The notes under the pieces: model-generated
What the model saw: the letters and a program-made list of their open reading frames with translations, nothing else
What the model was told of the DNA's origin: nothing
Database searches by the model: none
Assembly (NCBI GenBank): GCA_015680685.1
Contig: MNCI01030902.1
Span: 102,925-166,924 of the forward strand
DNA length: 64,000 nt
Direction: 5' to 3'
Source of the DNA: Gnetum montanum
Lineage: Eukaryota > Streptophyta > Gnetopsida > Gnetales > Gnetaceae
Program-made: the position numbers and the translations under genes
Shown: positions 1 to 12,882 of the stretch, one piece after another
How positions within the stretch are numbered: the first letter of the stretch is position 1
Layout: the number at the start of each line of letters is the position of its first letter

Positions 1-1239
1 AATTTTTGCAATTATTTTTTTACAACATCTTTCTATATATGTTGATATCTTCTTTGTTTGATGACGTAAACATCCATTTTAAGATTGATATATTATACTT
101 TGTTACGATAAGGTTCAACATTATTAGATAAGGATAGTGGATCTATGAAAAGGAGGTAGTTAATTTGAAGGAAATGCTAATAGTATAAAGATCCTAAAAA
201 GTGGGATTGCATTAGTTGATGGTGCATGACATGAATTTAGGTCATTTCCATGCAACTATCTAAGTCATGATCGAAAAGCAACAAGTGTTAGTAAAGTGAA
301 TCTATGGCATGGGGTTGATTCAATTAATATGGGGGAGAGAAAATTCTAGGTAGCAAGAATTTGTTGAAAGAATCAAGTTAACATATAGAGTTGACAAATC
401 CATAAGAAGGAGTACCTCAAGGTGAAACTAACATGCCACATTCATGGGGATGGGCATTTCATTAATCATTGAATCACCAATTGGACTTATCATTTGAGAA
501 TGTTGATGGAAAAGTGGATTAGACCAGCTCCTTTTAGGCCTTTAATTTTGTTAGGATCTCCTATTTGATGAGGTGGATTTTCCCATATTCTTCTATTCCT
601 TATCATATGAAGCTATGAACCAAATTATTAATCTTTGCAGTAAAGGCCTAAGGTGGTGAAAGCATTCTAAAGGCATAAACAAAAATCACCATTAGAACCA
701 TTTTATTGAGTAATATAGAACTTTCCAAGGAGAGGAAAAGGTCATAGCAATCATTATGATGTTCCTAAATCTTATTTTAGACATAATCCCAATGTAAAGA
801 CTCAAGATGGATAATAAACATTAGCTCACCAAGGAAAGTATCCAATAGATGCTTAAAGGTTTTCCTAAGAAGTTGCACAATGTGATAGAAGTAGTAAGTA
901 GGGTAGCTAACATTATTAATTATAATTTTTGCCTAGTTAACTTGAAGTCCATACATGTTGGTAAAGAGATCAAGGTTAAACTTGATCTTCTCTGAGTTAC
1001 AATGACTGAGTTATGGATGGTGATCATAGTATCATGATCATGCTTCTAAATGTATTAAATTTAAGGCAAAAGATTCATAAGACTAGCTTCCAAAATATAA
1101 CCACCAAAAAATTCATAGATGACTAGACAAATAAGATCTAAGAGTTCTATTTAGTAACATAAAGATCATGGGTTCAATTTTTAACCCCAACATTTTCAAT
1201 TAATTTTTGGTTTCAATCAAATGCATCAAGGAAGAAAAT
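1..1239. other. no recognisable gene
   Basis: AT-rich sequence with stops in every frame. It may include the decayed 5' (endonuclease) part of the RTE element that follows, but I could not recognise endonuclease motifs. Confidence 0.4.
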
Positions 1240-2860
1240 GAAATAATTTTGGTAAAAGATAATGAAATTTTGGATAGGTGAAAATTTTTTTTAAAGAATT
1301 ATTAAATAAAAAATTATCAAGAGAAGAAATCCAAGAAGAAGAACCAAATTTTGGTTTGGTTAATGAACTTTCCTTCTCTAAGGTAAAGATGGCCTTATTA
1401 ATGATGAAAAATTGGAAACATTCCTATAGAAGCCTAAAAAGCATTGGAAGATATAGGAGTTTCTTGGCTAACAAAATTATTTAACAAAATTTTCAAGGAT
1501 ACAGAAATGCCCAACAATTGGATTAAAAGCTTTGTTTTTCTCATTTACAAAAATACAAGAGGCCAAAATTTTTGCAAACTATAAAGGAATCAAGCTATTG
1601 AGTCATACTATAAAGCTTTGGGAGAGAGTCATAGAGCAGCATCTCAGACTTGATTTAATAGTATTAGAAAATAAATTTGGATTTATGCTAAGAAGATCTA
1701 TAATAGAGGCTATTTTCTTAATACAATAATTGATGGAGAAATTCAGAAAACATAGAAAAAATCTATATATGATCTTCATTGACTTAGAAGAAGAATATGC
1801 CAAAGTACCTAAAGAGATTATTTGGTGAGTCTTGCGAAGGAAAAACATCCCTGATAAATATATTAAGGTGATTCAAGACATGTGTGAAGGAGCTACCACT
1901 AAAATTAGAAGAGCTTATGAAATAACCTTTGATTTTCTAGTCATAGTTAGTCTATATCAAGGGTCTACACTTAGCACATACTTATTTGTCATTTTTATGG
2001 ATGAATTAACAAAGGAAATACAAGATGAAATTCCTTGATGTATGCTATTTGTAGATGATATTGTGTTGGTGGATACAACTCAAGAACATATTACTGCTAC
2101 AATGAAGAAGTGGAGACATGCTTTAGAATCAAAAGGCTTAACATTTAATAGAAGTAAGATAGAATATATGAAATGTAATTTTAATAACAACATAAATAGT
2201 GGTGAAATCAAAGCAAAAATTCAAGGCAAAAACATCCCTTATTGCAAATAGTTTTGCTACCTAGGATCAATTCCCCAAGCATATGGTAAATTTGATAAAG
2301 ATATTAGAAATAGAATTGATGCAAAATGGTCAAAATGGAAAAAAGTTAGTGTTGTTCTATGTGATAAAATAAATTAAAAATATTAAAGGAGAAATTTTAC
2401 AAGACAGCAATCAGGCCTGCTATCTTATATGATGCTAAATGATGGGCTACACAAGAGGCATGAACAACAAATCAATGTGGCAAAAATGTGAATGCTTCAA
2501 TGGATGTTAAATGTCACTAGAAAAGATAAACTACATAATATACACATCTGAGAAAGACTTGTAGTGGCTTCTATTTCAAATAAAATATAAGAATGAAGGC
2601 TTATATGATTTAGACATGTACAAAGAAAATCAAACAATGAGGCTATAAACAAAGGTCACTATATCATTGTTCTAGGAAAGCCATGGAAAGGAAGACCACA
2701 GAAGACATGGAAAAAAATGATCAAAGATTATATAAATAAACTACAAATAAATAAAGATCTAGAATTTCATATAGGTGAATAGTGAAAAAAACTCATGTAG
2801 CTAATACCATTTTTTTGGGACAAGGCTAGGATGATGATGATGAATGCAAAGATGACTATG
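1240..2860 (+). pseudogene. RTE-clade non-LTR retrotransposon (LINE), reverse transcriptase part, decayed
   Basis: The product would be the reverse transcriptase of an RTE-type LINE, which copies its own RNA at a nicked target site. Seen in order: a pre-RT segment (1278-1484); NYRGIKLLSHT-type fingers (about 1570-1640, read as NYKGIKLLSHTIKLWERVIE); a palm A-like block read FIDLEEEYAKVP (about 1770-1815), where the usual KAYD catalytic Asp region is altered; a GATTKIRRA segment (1890-1915); the catalytic box as FVDDIVLVD (2045-2075); a GRPQKTW-type C-terminus (2690-2715). Most RT blocks read in one frame (1532-2251) interrupted by stops; the first segment is in another frame. The 3' end runs into a GATGATGATGATGA microsatellite (2830-2845), the usual RTE tail. 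RTE rather than L1 follows from the short C-terminus with no zinc knuckle and the GAT tail. Confidence 0.85.
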
Positions 2861-2879
2861 AATAGATAGGGAGAACAAG

Positions 2880-3310
2880 GGATCCCCCTATCTAATACCT
2901 CACTCAACTTAGAACCAATTAGATTGTGTGAATTGAATCTACATTACATATTGAATGGTATAGAGAATATACCTAATTCTTTTAATTCATTAGTCACTAA
3001 AGCCCAAACATTGCATTATAGCCATAAGTGTGTTCTAAGGAACATTATCATAGCCTTTTGTAAGATCAATCTTAACTGTAATCATGGAGGTCCCTGTGGT
3101 TTTCACCAAATGGATATTTTCATGCATAGTGATGATACAACCTATAATGTATCTACTACATATAAAGCCTATTAGAGAGTGCCTAATAATTTGCAAGAAT
3201 AACAAACACATGGAAGTGACAACAATTTTCGCATTGAGCTTATATAGAACTAAATAAATATTAACAAAGCAAGAGTATTTAGGCAAAGCCACTGTGTCCT
3301 TTTAAAAGAT
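2880..3310 (-). pseudogene. L1-type LINE reverse transcriptase fragment
   Basis: Read on the minus strand, 3292-3035 gives the start of an L1-like RT. It has an LCN-like lead-in ending in SLIGFI (consensus QSGF), then a box ending ITVKIDLTKGYDNVP, matching the RT palm motif A (LKIDL-KAYD). The catalytic Asp is present; Ala of KAYD is Gly. No YADD box or 3' end could be found below 2900. It lies tail to tail with the RTE fragment. It is a short relic and not functional. Confidence 0.65.
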
Positions 3311-5260
3311 CATGATAAGAAGGGTCAAGTTCTGAGATTTAGGAAACACAAAAAACTCCAAGATTCTAGTGAAGGTATGAGTGAGAATGAGGTCAACATA
3401 TGATCATAAGAACTAAAGAAACTTATTAGTCCATCTATCAAAACCATGGACTTTGTTTCAAGATGCCTCCTAAATGATAAGACAAAGCTTAATAAAAAGA
3501 AAATGTAAGAATTGATGGATGGTAGGTAGTTTTTTTTTCTTTTTGGTTAATAAAAAGATATGTTTCTAGTTGGATATCACTTATGAAGGATAGGTGTTGA
3601 TGCTTTAAGTTCCTATATGTTGCTTGTTGGTAGAAAAATTTGGTATTCTAGTCTTCCATGTTTTGCCAAGTAATCTTAGATTATTACCTTCAATAAATCT
3701 CCTCCATAAAAAGAAGCTTGAGTAGCTAGGCTTGACAGTGATAATATCCTATGATGAAGGGATCAAGGTTTCTTATAACATTGAGATGATCACAAACTTA
3801 TCTAAGGGGTGCAACTGATGATGGTGCGGATATAATAACAATTGATTTGAAGAATGCTTTTTAGGAATTTCAAGAAATCATAAAAGGATTTCATAGTACC
3901 AATTTCACTATTCTAGAAATTAAGAATTATCTCATGAGTAATTGACAAGGAAAACCATATATTTTAAAATCTAAATTAGGACATAGGATGGGAGCAATGT
4001 CCAAGGTGAAGGATAAGGAAATATTGATCAAAGAAGCTCTACACTCTACATTTAAAGGTAAGATAGAGAGAATAGATATTATGAATGAAGAGATTCAACA
4101 TATATAAATTTGTATCATGTGTGCATTGGAATTTTCTAATGGACTTCTCAATGAAGATCATTCTCCAAGTAGTAAAAGCTCCAAAGCTCTAGTGAATTCT
4201 TAAACCTACTGAAGTGCTTCTCAATATTGCAAAAATAACTAAATGTTTGTTCATGGGGGTTGTATCCAACATTAAAGTTTCCAATTATAAGTATTTGGGA
4301 ACTCTAGCTAGTGTGGTTAGCAAGTTTAATCATGAAGAAAGCACATCATGCATCATAGGATGAGATATGCACATTTGTTATCTTAATCTACTACCATTGG
4401 AAGGAGTGACAAGAGTGTCTTGGACAAAGATCTTAAAGTTGAATATGTGGCTGTTAGAAGATAGTGAGACTCAAGAGTCTCAACATATGAAGAGAGAATG
4501 AAGCATCTAATTTTAAAAGAGAGCAACAAGAATATTTATCCATTGTGTTTCTTGTATGCACATATTATCGATTTAATTAGCAAATGTGACCTTGGCCATT
4601 AAGATCTGTAATATTTTACAATTTGAGAATCATGCGATGAGGCATTATACAATACTAACCAATGAATTCTATGAGGATAGAATTGACAGCAATCTATCAA
4701 TGCTAGCATGTTTGAGAAGATGACATCTTTTCTCTTGTAGGAGAGATCTTATCAAGATTGTGAATAACAACCAAGGATAACATTGGCACACATGAATAGG
4801 CAAAAATTCAACATATGGTAGTAGGAAAAAGGACTAGTGACACTTGAGATTCTAATAAACTACAACATTCTATCAAAATCCTTATGGTTTAATTTCTTTT
4901 AATTCTTTTTTTTTTTTTTTGGTTGTGTTCTTTGACTTCAATCTCCATGAGAATCATGCATCAAAAGGATCATTCAGGGTGTGATTTGGTAGGAATACTA
5001 GTAGGTAAAAGGAAAGCAAGAAGGATGATATTAGTTGAGGGGGAAGGGAAGTGATAGTATGGAGTCAAGGAGAGGTTGTGGTCGTGGTTTGGTTGGCTTG
5101 TGTTATGGGGATGAAAGGGGAAATGATATAGTTATAGGAGGGAAAGTCAAGATAGATGAGGATAGCATAGCAAGTGGGGATAAGAAGGGCAAGGGAGAGA
5201 AGGATGCTAGTGGGGGATGCCATAGTTGGTTGGGTAGTTTTTTTTGCTAATTTTTGCATG
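3311..5260. other. degraded, ORF-like but unrecognised sequence
   Basis: On the plus strand around 3820-4200 and 4560-4700 there are stretches with few stops and coding-like composition, but no motif I recognise and frequent frame changes. They may be the decayed remainder of one of the flanking LINEs or an old pseudogene. A T-run lies at 4907-4920. Confidence 0.3.
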
Positions 5261-7377
5261 GATTGTGCATAGGATTACAAGTTTGAAAACTACTTGGTGA
5301 TGTACCAAGATTTGATGCAATGTCTACATGTATTTGTAAAGTTTTCAAACTCCACCAACTGGAAAACTTCTCCATAGGATCCAACAAGTGAGATTTGCAA
5401 CTTGAGCACTATGAAAGAGGCATATAAACACACATTCTAGGGTCCATAAACACACATTTTATATGCTTTTTTGAAAAACCATGACCTTCACTAATCATCA
5501 CACCATTTGCTTGTAATTTTTTGTAGCATTTTCAAAAAGGAAACCTATCATGAATTAACTACTAATAGTCTATTTCTTCACAAATCTTGATCATCAAATG
5601 TACTTCACCCATTTCCAACTTGTATTTTAATAAATAACTTATATATATATTATCATTGTTAAATAGAATGTAAAATCCAACCTTAATATTTAAATAATAT
5701 GTGCAAATACCAATAGGTTCTAAATCTACTTGTTTAAGGTAATTCTTAGTAAGAAGAAAAATTTTGATATAACTTAAGTTTAAAAAGCAAAAGATGATCA
5801 TGTAGAGCCTTAATGTTGATCTCGATGAGTACTAGAAGGGTTAGTGAATGAACAAAATCCTAACCTCTTCAAGTAACTATGTTGAAGCTAAAACCTACAT
5901 TTTCAACTTTTATATTGCTCCAAATGACGATCCCTATGTAGTTTAAGTTATTATATCAAATATAACTTTTATGATCAAATGTTAGTGTTTTCTCTTTTCT
6001 TTTTTTCTTTTTTTTTTTCTGCTTCAAGTTAAGCCAACTGTGTGAAGCTTTGTTAACCTAGAGTATTTCACCAATTTATCTTATTTTTCTAAAATTATCA
6101 TTCCCCCATGGTGGACTCTAATTTCTCTTAACATTCATCCACCAACGATAAAAAATTTTACCTCTTTTATCAATGTAAAAAAAAATTTTGATTCTCATAA
6201 TGCAAATTTACTAGCTAGTGAACAAAGATTTTTGGTGTCTTCTTCTAATGATGTTGATGTAACTAGCATGCCTAATTCTATTCTTTGTGATGATGTGCAT
6301 GAGTCATTAGTTGTTGATTTTATATCATAGTATGTATTCATTCAAATTTTGGATTTCTTGCCTCATAAATAAAGTTTTTCTTGATAGTCAAATGATGTAA
6401 TGCAAAAATCACTGATTTTTTACTCCTTTAATCACCAAGAGGATGATTAATCATGAGCTGAAGTTTTCCAATGAGGTGGTTTGACTCATGTTTCAAACCT
6501 TTTGGATTTTTTTTAATTTGTCTAAGGTTAACGAAAATGCAACTTTAAACAAGTAAAATAAAAATTACAAATATACATTTATAAAAAATTGTAGAGCAAA
6601 AGGAAATAACCTTAATATTATCTCCCAATAAACTGAAAACAATGTTCTATCTTTATCAATGATTTCTTACAAGGCATAAATTTTTGTGGTTCATCTTTCA
6701 TTCTAAGCCGAGTCAACTCATAGACTAGGCTTTAATGTTTTACTAAATTATAAAATATAATAAAGATTAAAATAAAAAAAAATTGATAACACAAACAAAT
6801 CTACCAATATTTTTGTACATTACACATAGTTTCTTTCTTTTAGAGTTATTTATTTACCTAATTTTTCATCTTGTATGGTTAATTCAAACTCTGCTTTTGC
6901 ATTAGGATCAAAACTTACCTTGAAGTATCTTTAAAAACATTCACTATACTACAAATGGTATATTTGAAGAGTATGTTACATGGTCTTTAATATGGCTTTA
7001 CCCTAAAAAATATGGCCTAGTTTTCTCACCGAGTTATCCAAGTCACCAAGTTTTTCCAATTCATATTTCAAAAAAACAAATACAGAATTTTTTCAAGTTT
7101 TTAATCATTGGAAAAAATACAACATTTATGTCATTCTTGCTAATTACTATGCTCAATTTTTTTCTACTTGTTGAGATAGGTGATGCTTCAATAGTGCAAT
7201 GTGCTCTATGTATAAGGTAATTTATATATAAATACATAGTGTTGATTGTTCATGAATCGACACCGAATTTTGATATCCAATCTAAAAAGTATTATAAAGT
7301 GCCATGTTTTATCAAGTTATTTAATCTTATATTGATTTTTTAGAGAGCTAACTAGTAAATTGTTGGTCTTCTTGATC
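5261..7377. other. AT-rich intergenic sequence
   Basis: No ORF of interest, no LTR ends and no RNA gene seen. There are poly-T and poly-A stretches (for example 6001-6018) only. Confidence 0.4.
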
Positions 7378-7394
7378 TCATTAAGCTTATGGAA
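7378..7394 (+). repeat. target-site duplication, 5' copy, of the L1 insertion
   Basis: The 17 bases TCATTAAGCTTATGGAA occur here and again at 11709-11725, exactly bracketing the LINE. Such a length is normal for L1 target-primed insertion. Confidence 0.8.
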
Positions 7395-7561
7395 GCATCT
7401 AAAACCACTACTCCCCCTTCCTCTCCTTTGCCCAAAACTAACCCAGCTTTAACTGTTAATACAAGCAACTCCTTTGTAATTCTGTCCACTACTATGACGA
7501 CTGACATTCCTAACCCCAATCCTTCTACTTCCCTGTTACTCATAACATCTAGAGCTTCTCC

Positions 7562-8440
7562 ATGAACCTCCTATCTTGGAATGTCTGAGGCCTAACTGAT
7601 AGGCTTTGTCGCAAATGAGCCAACAACTTTCTCTCTAGTCTAAATCTCACTTTGGATTTCCTCCTTCTCCAAGAAATCAAGATCTCAGCCAAACAATTAT
7701 CTCTTTTAGCCCACTGGTTTCTTCCCCATTCTTCTGTTCTCGCTACTTCTCATGAGTCTGGCAAAGGTGAAGCAGCCATTCTTTTTCCAGCCTATTGGAA
7801 AGACAAACTCCTTCAACATGGGTCCGATTTAGGTCACCAAGTGGCCTAGGCTATCTTCTCCTCTCACATGGTCCCTTCAGAGTTTTTTCTATTTATGCCC
7901 CCAATGACTCTACCGAACGGGCCCAATTGTGGTATGAACTCATCCATAGACTCCCTTCTATTCTTTGGATTTTTGGCAGTGATTTCAACATGATGGAATT
8001 CTCTCATGATAAGCTTGGGGGTGTTTTCTCTCAACTTTTGCATCACGAATTTCAAGCCTGGTCAAATTTTAAGAAAGGTTTCTATCTTTCGGATGGCATC
8101 ACAGACACTGCTAGTGGCTCTTTAAATAGCTTCACTTGGAACAATCTTCGTAAGGGGCAGGCTCACATTTATAGTCGATTAGATATATATTATTTTTCCA
8201 CCCTTTCTTTTTGGCAAACCCTTTCTAATACTAAAGTCCACCAACACGTAACTTTATCTAATCATTTCCCCATTACTTTATCTATGCAGATCCATAATGA
8301 CCACCAACAACAAACTTATCATCTCTTTAGGCTGCATAGTCAATGTTTCTCTTCTCCTCCCACCCAACAACTTATTTCTAGCCTTTGGAATGTTGAACCA
8401 AGACCCTTAGGGCCAAAGGGTTGGATCCACTAGTGGCTTC
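7562..8440 (+). pseudogene. L1 apurinic-like endonuclease domain
   Basis: This is the exonuclease-endonuclease-phosphatase fold that nicks target DNA. ATG 7562 opens MNLLSWNV, the usual start of plant L1 ORF2 endonucleases, followed by a stop where Arg is expected (WNV*GL). LLLQEIKI carries the catalytic Glu (about 7655-7680). A frameshift near 7840 moves the reading to another frame, where FSIYAPND (about 7885-7910), GSDFNMME (about 7975-8000, catalytic D-x-N) and SRLDIYYFS (about 8170-8200) follow. The final SDH box reads LSNHFPI (about 8260), so the catalytic Asp is Asn. Confidence 0.8.
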
Positions 8441-9950
8441 AGACTACTAGTAGAGTTAGGAATCTTGCCCGTCATTATGGTAAGGAAGTTGCCTCTCATT
8501 CTCAGCAAGAGTACACCAACATATGCTCTACCATTGAGCACCTTACATCTAAACTAACTAATGATCCCTTCAATAGTCACCTTCAAGGGAATCTTGCCAG
8601 AGCCCGTATTGCCTTTTCAACATTGGGAAGTATATAAGGCACAAGGTGCCTTGATTAAAAGCCGACTCACTTGGCTAAACATTCAAGATGAGCACTGTAA
8701 GGAATTCTTTAAGTACCTTAACCAATCCTCCCCTTCACCCTCCTTAGATAAACTCTCCATAAATGGATCCATTATCACTGACCAAAATAGTATTCTCTCT
8801 TATCTTAAGGAATACTTTGAGGCCTTATTCACCACTACTCCTATGGATCCTGCATCCTTCACGGCAACCACTCTAAATTATCCTAAATTGGTTAATTCTT
8901 CTATGTTGACAATTTTAGAAGCTAATATTACTTTAGCTAAGTTTCGACAGGTTTACTTTAACCTAAGCCTTGAGAAAGCCCCTAGCTATGATGGTTTTCC
9001 AATTGAATTTTTCCAAAAGCATTGGGATCTGGTAGGTTCTGACCTCTTGCATGTTATCAAAGAGGCTACACTTACTAGTTCTTTGGGACCAATCTTAAAC
9101 AAAGGGATTATTCGTCTTCTCCCTAAATCAGGAGATCCTACTTGTATCTCCAATTGGTGACCTATCACCTTACTTAATGTGGTTTAAAAAATTTGGGCTA
9201 AATTTTTGGCTTTGCGATTAAAGAAAATCCTTGCCCTTATTATTTCCCCCCAACAGATTGGTTTTGTTCCAGGAATATACATATTAAATAACGTGGTGGC
9301 TACTTGGGAAGGTCTTAAGTGGGCTGAGGATGAGGGTCAAGATATCCTCCTGATGAAGCTTCACTACGCTAAAGCCTATGATAACATTAAGTGGGACTTC
9401 ATTATCCAAACCATGGCTAAATTGGGTTTTAGCCCTAAGTTCATTCCTATGGTAGAATGCTTATTCTCAAATGCTACTGCACAAATCGCGACTACCTTCA
9501 GCATCACTTCTCCCTTTTCTATTCATAGGTCTGTTAGACAAGGTTTCCCTCTTGCTTCTTACCTCTTCATCATTACTGCTGATTTTATCTATCATCAAAT
9601 CAGCTTGGATATTCAAAATAATGTTTTATCTGGGGTTCATCTATCTTCTCCTCAACATCAACTCCTCAATATGCATTTCGTTGATGACTCCTTTTTCCTT
9701 ATTCAAAACAATGTTGTTATTGTGTAGTGTCTCTTGTCTCGAGTAGAGCAATATTGCTCCCTCTCTGGATCTATTATAAATTGGCGTAAATCTTCATTTT
9801 GTAGTTTCACCAATAACTACAGCCATTTTCCCAATTATAGTTGGAAGCGTACTCAAGATCATGAGATCATTAAGCTTTTGGGAATCTCCTTTCGCTTTAG
9901 AGGCCCAACTTTAGAGCTCTGGGACCAAGTACTTTCTTGAATTCAAAGAA
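8441..9950 (+). pseudogene. L1 reverse transcriptase domain
   Basis: RT domain on the plus strand, mostly in one frame from about 8620 to 9940, with stops at 9158 and 9184 and after the catalytic box. Recognisable blocks: EKAPSYDGFPIEFF (8970-9012), QIGFVPG (9256-9276), LMKLHYAKAYDNIKWDF (9350-9400, motif A with its Asp), VRQGFPLA (9534-9557), and the catalytic box as HFVDDSFF (9676-9699), where FVDD replaces the usual FADD. Joined to the endonuclease upstream through a frameshift near 8620. Confidence 0.85.
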
Positions 9951-11430
9951 AAATTGAAAAATGGAAAACCAAACCCCTCATCCTCCCCAGTAAGTATCTA
10001 ATCTGTAAGTCTATTTATGCCTCTACCCATGTCTATTATTCATCATGTTGGACCCCTTCCCATGCTTCTTATCAAAAGCTTGAACAATTATTTTGAGACT
10101 TCATGTGGTCATCTAAGGACTCCCAAAAAGGCTTTCATTGTGTTTCCTGGAATATAGTAACTCTTCCTAAGAACAAAGGTGGATCGGGCCTTTTGAACTT
10201 CTTTAATCAAGGTCTCACCTTTTCGCTAAGTGGTTGGTTTAGCACCTGGATGCCCCCAATATTATTGGGAATCTTCTTTAGTTAAGGCTTTGACAAGCAT
10301 TCCCTAAGAATAGGTCTATCTGGAAGGGTATCCACCCTATTAATTGGATCCTTTCTCCTCATGACATTATCATTCCTGGAACATATGTTTTCAAAAGAAT
10401 TTGGAAGGCTTGATAGGTCTTACATTCTCATGTGAATTGGAATAATATTCATATCAATCCTACTCTCCTTTCTAAGGTTAGCCCTTGATGGCTGCCCCTA
10501 TCTCCTAATCCTCTAGCAACCTCAAATGCCAAGACATCCACCATTTGGTTTTAAAAGGGAGTTGTTTCCCTTAGATGTCTTCGTCTCACCAATCAGCGGA
10601 TTACTTGGGATATGTTCAAAAACTTATATGGGGCTTTCAAAACTATGCACCATTGCCTTGATAGACTTTATCACTTCATACATCTATACTTGCATTTGGA
10701 TGCTTCGATTCCTAGTCTCTTCCATGGTCTTCAGTGGACTAATGGATCAAACCTTCTACCTTATAAATGACATGTGCCCTTTCAGTTGTTGCATGATTCC
10801 TCTATGATTGTTAATCACTGCAATTGATCATGGCATAAAGAAGAGTTTGAACAGTTTTGGCTCTCTCTCTTTTCATGAGTTTGGAGCCTTCCAACTCTTC
10901 CAAAAATTAAACAATTTCTTTGGTGCCTCCTTCATCAAGGCCTGCCTATCGACAAACATCAGGAATACCTTGGGATTTCAAACCCTAATTGCCCTCTCTA
11001 TGGAGGTCCTAATGATTTTTTCCATGTTTTTTGGCATTTTCCTTTTGCTCGGTCTTCATGGAAGTGGGTTTCTAAAGTTTTTCCTATGTGCAAGTTTTCC
11101 CATGAGGATATCTTGTTCAACTTTCTGGCCACCCCCTCTGCTAACCTTAAGTTTCTTTGGGAAGTTATTAGGTCCCTTGTTCTTTACTATATATGGAAGT
11201 GCAGATGCACTACTCTTTTCCAAAACACTGATTCATCCAACTCTAACCATTTAACTATTATGGAAAAATTTCAAATTCTTCACCTTGTGCATTTCCAAAT
11301 TTTATCTCATACTTCTAAGTTAAAGTTGGATATTATTCAATTGTTTTATTGTTTGCATCCTTGGAGCAGATACACCAACTCATGCACTCTTTCCAATCTC
11401 GATCTGCTACATCGGAGTGTGTTATCATAA
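9951..11430 (+). pseudogene. L1 ORF2 C-terminal region with zf-RVT-like end
   Basis: Continues after the RT with thumb-like text (KIEKWKTKPLILPSKYLI, 9950-10005) and KNKGGSGLLNF (10170-10205), typical of the region after the palm in plant L1. From about 10990 to 11110 a frame reads CPLYGGPNDFFHVFWHFPFARSSW with Cys/His spacing like the zf-RVT domain; it is frameshifted relative to the RT. The rest to 11430 is the usual poorly conserved C-terminus. Confidence 0.65.
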
Positions 11431-11670
11431 TTTTGAGAATTTTTAACTCTTTTTTGTTCTCCTGGTCTTATTAACTCACAGTTCTTATCGATTCCCAGCA
11501 TAAGGTTGCTCTTTGGAATGTACTCCCACACCCTGTAAAGGATTATGTATCAAGATGTTTTTCTTCAACATCCGCATTTGTCATTGTTCTTCTTCCTATT
11601 TAACCATCAATATGTTCAGATGTTTATCATGTAATTAATCTCATTTAATTAATAAAATTCTCTTTTTGGG

Positions 11671-11708
11671 NNNNNNNNNNNCCCCCCCCCCCCCCCCCCC
11701 CCTCGCGG
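11671..11708. other. assembly gap with poly-C edge
   Basis: Eleven Ns (11671-11681), then 21 C residues (11682-11702) and TCGCGG before the duplicated target site. It sits exactly where the LINE tail should be. The homopolymer is most simply a sequencing or assembly artefact. Confidence 0.8.
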
Positions 11709-11725
11709 TCATTAAGCTTATGGAA
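11709..11725 (+). repeat. target-site duplication, 3' copy, of the L1 insertion
   Basis: Exact match to 7378-7394 over 17 bases; the neighbouring bases differ on both sides. Confidence 0.8.
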
Positions 11726-12019
11726 TTTATTTTCATACTACTTGGTTCTTGTAAAAAAACTTTTTTCATTGAAATTAATCTTCTTAATAATAAAAAATAA
11801 TTAATATTACAAGAAAGTAGAAAGATTTATATTAATCCAATTACATATTATAAACTTCCTAACTCTTGTAACTTTTTTCATTATGAAAGACATTTGTTTA
11901 ATGTTTGTATTTTTCAACTTCTTTAAGCCCAAAAAGAGAAAATGTGTTGAAGTTGAGAATAGAAAAAAATAATCTAAAACTAAATATCAAAAAATCAACT
12001 TAATGTTAATGATAAGAAT
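11726..12019. other. AT-rich spacer
   Basis: No features seen. It is the original flank shared by the LINE and element A. Confidence 0.4.
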
Positions 12020-12881
12020 TGATAAATCATGTTTTTCAATGCTCCGATATTGGGGTGCCATGATATCGGGTACACGATATCGGGTACGCGATATCATGGC
12101 CCAAGATGCGATATTTTACATTCGATATCGTAGGGTTACTCTTGGGTCTATAAATATAGCACCCAGGTGCATAATTGGAAGTAAGTTTTTGGAAATCAAG
12201 TAGCAAAACTCTTGTAGTTTGTCCATTTGAAAGTTAGAATATTTTCCAAGTGCCCACAGCAGGAGGTCTAAGTGTGAATGGATCTTTATTCAAGCATTGA
12301 TGTACCTGAGCACACCATTATGTTGGCAATAAAAATGAACTCTTTGATTCATTCCTTGTAGCACTTGAGACTTTCTTTCTTATGCATTTATATTCTATGC
12401 AATTTACATAAATAATATTTATATAAAAATTAATTTTGATCAATCAAGAAAATCATTAAAATACACAAGCACGACCCCTTCAAGCATATGTGTGACACTT
12501 GATAGCTCAAAAATGATTAGCGTTTGACACCCCAATAGTGTTTGCACAAAGTTCAGGATGTGTTTGGGAAGTGGAAATGGTTACTTGTGTTAGGCTAGAT
12601 TAGACTACAATTTACTTAGCAATTAATCACTCTTACTTTTATTCTTGTTCTAGGTGAGTAATTCTATAAAAACACAAACTAATAAAAATATTATGCCTCA
12701 ATCACACTTAACCATACAATTGAATTTCATAAGTGGGATTGGGAAGACAACGAATGAACAACACTCACACACTATTTATCTCTAGTGTACTTAGTAATTA
12801 TAGTCTACAAAATTCAACTGGATCACACATGAACGCCTATGATTCGTATGGTTGGGCATAGGGGTACCTTGCTGCTCATCA
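12020..12881 (+). repeat. 5' LTR of element A
   Basis: Starts TGATAAATCAT (family start TGATGAGTCAT with two G-to-A changes) and ends CTCATCA directly before the primer site. U3 is short, with palindromic units at 12044-12130 and a TATA box TATAAATA at 12149-12156. The region after TATA matches the LTR of B (shared CCCAGGTGCA, CACAGCAGGAGGTCTAAGTGTG and an AATAAA poly(A) signal region). The start could alternatively be at 12010 (TGATAAG). Confidence 0.75.
12044..12156 (+). promoter_or_regulatory. LTR promoter of A: GATATC palindromes plus TATA box
   Basis: GATATCG units alternate with GGTAC(A/G)CG spacers (12061-12096), with further CGATATTG and CGATATCG copies on either side. Both GATATC and GTAC are self-complementary. 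TATAAATA follows at 12149. The position just upstream of TATA suggests binding sites or a promoter hairpin (inference). Confidence 0.6.
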
Positions 12882-12882
12882 T

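Larger units (their letters stand above)
7395..11670 (+). mobile_element. L1-type LINE, 5'-truncated, ORF2 decayed
   Basis: A non-LTR retrotransposon copy containing endonuclease, reverse transcriptase and a C-terminal zf-RVT-like segment, but no ORF1. The 5' break falls just after one copy of a 17-bp duplication, so the lack of ORF1 reflects truncation at insertion. The 3' end carries an AATAAA (11651-11656) and then runs into an 11-N gap and a C homopolymer before the second duplication, so the tail itself is not readable. The copy has three or more frameshifts and many in-frame stops and cannot be active. Confidence 0.85.

Noticed and set aside
5035-5259. Overlapping ORFs on both strands
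   Set aside because: Short, low-complexity (G-rich or Thr-rich) and without recognisable domains.
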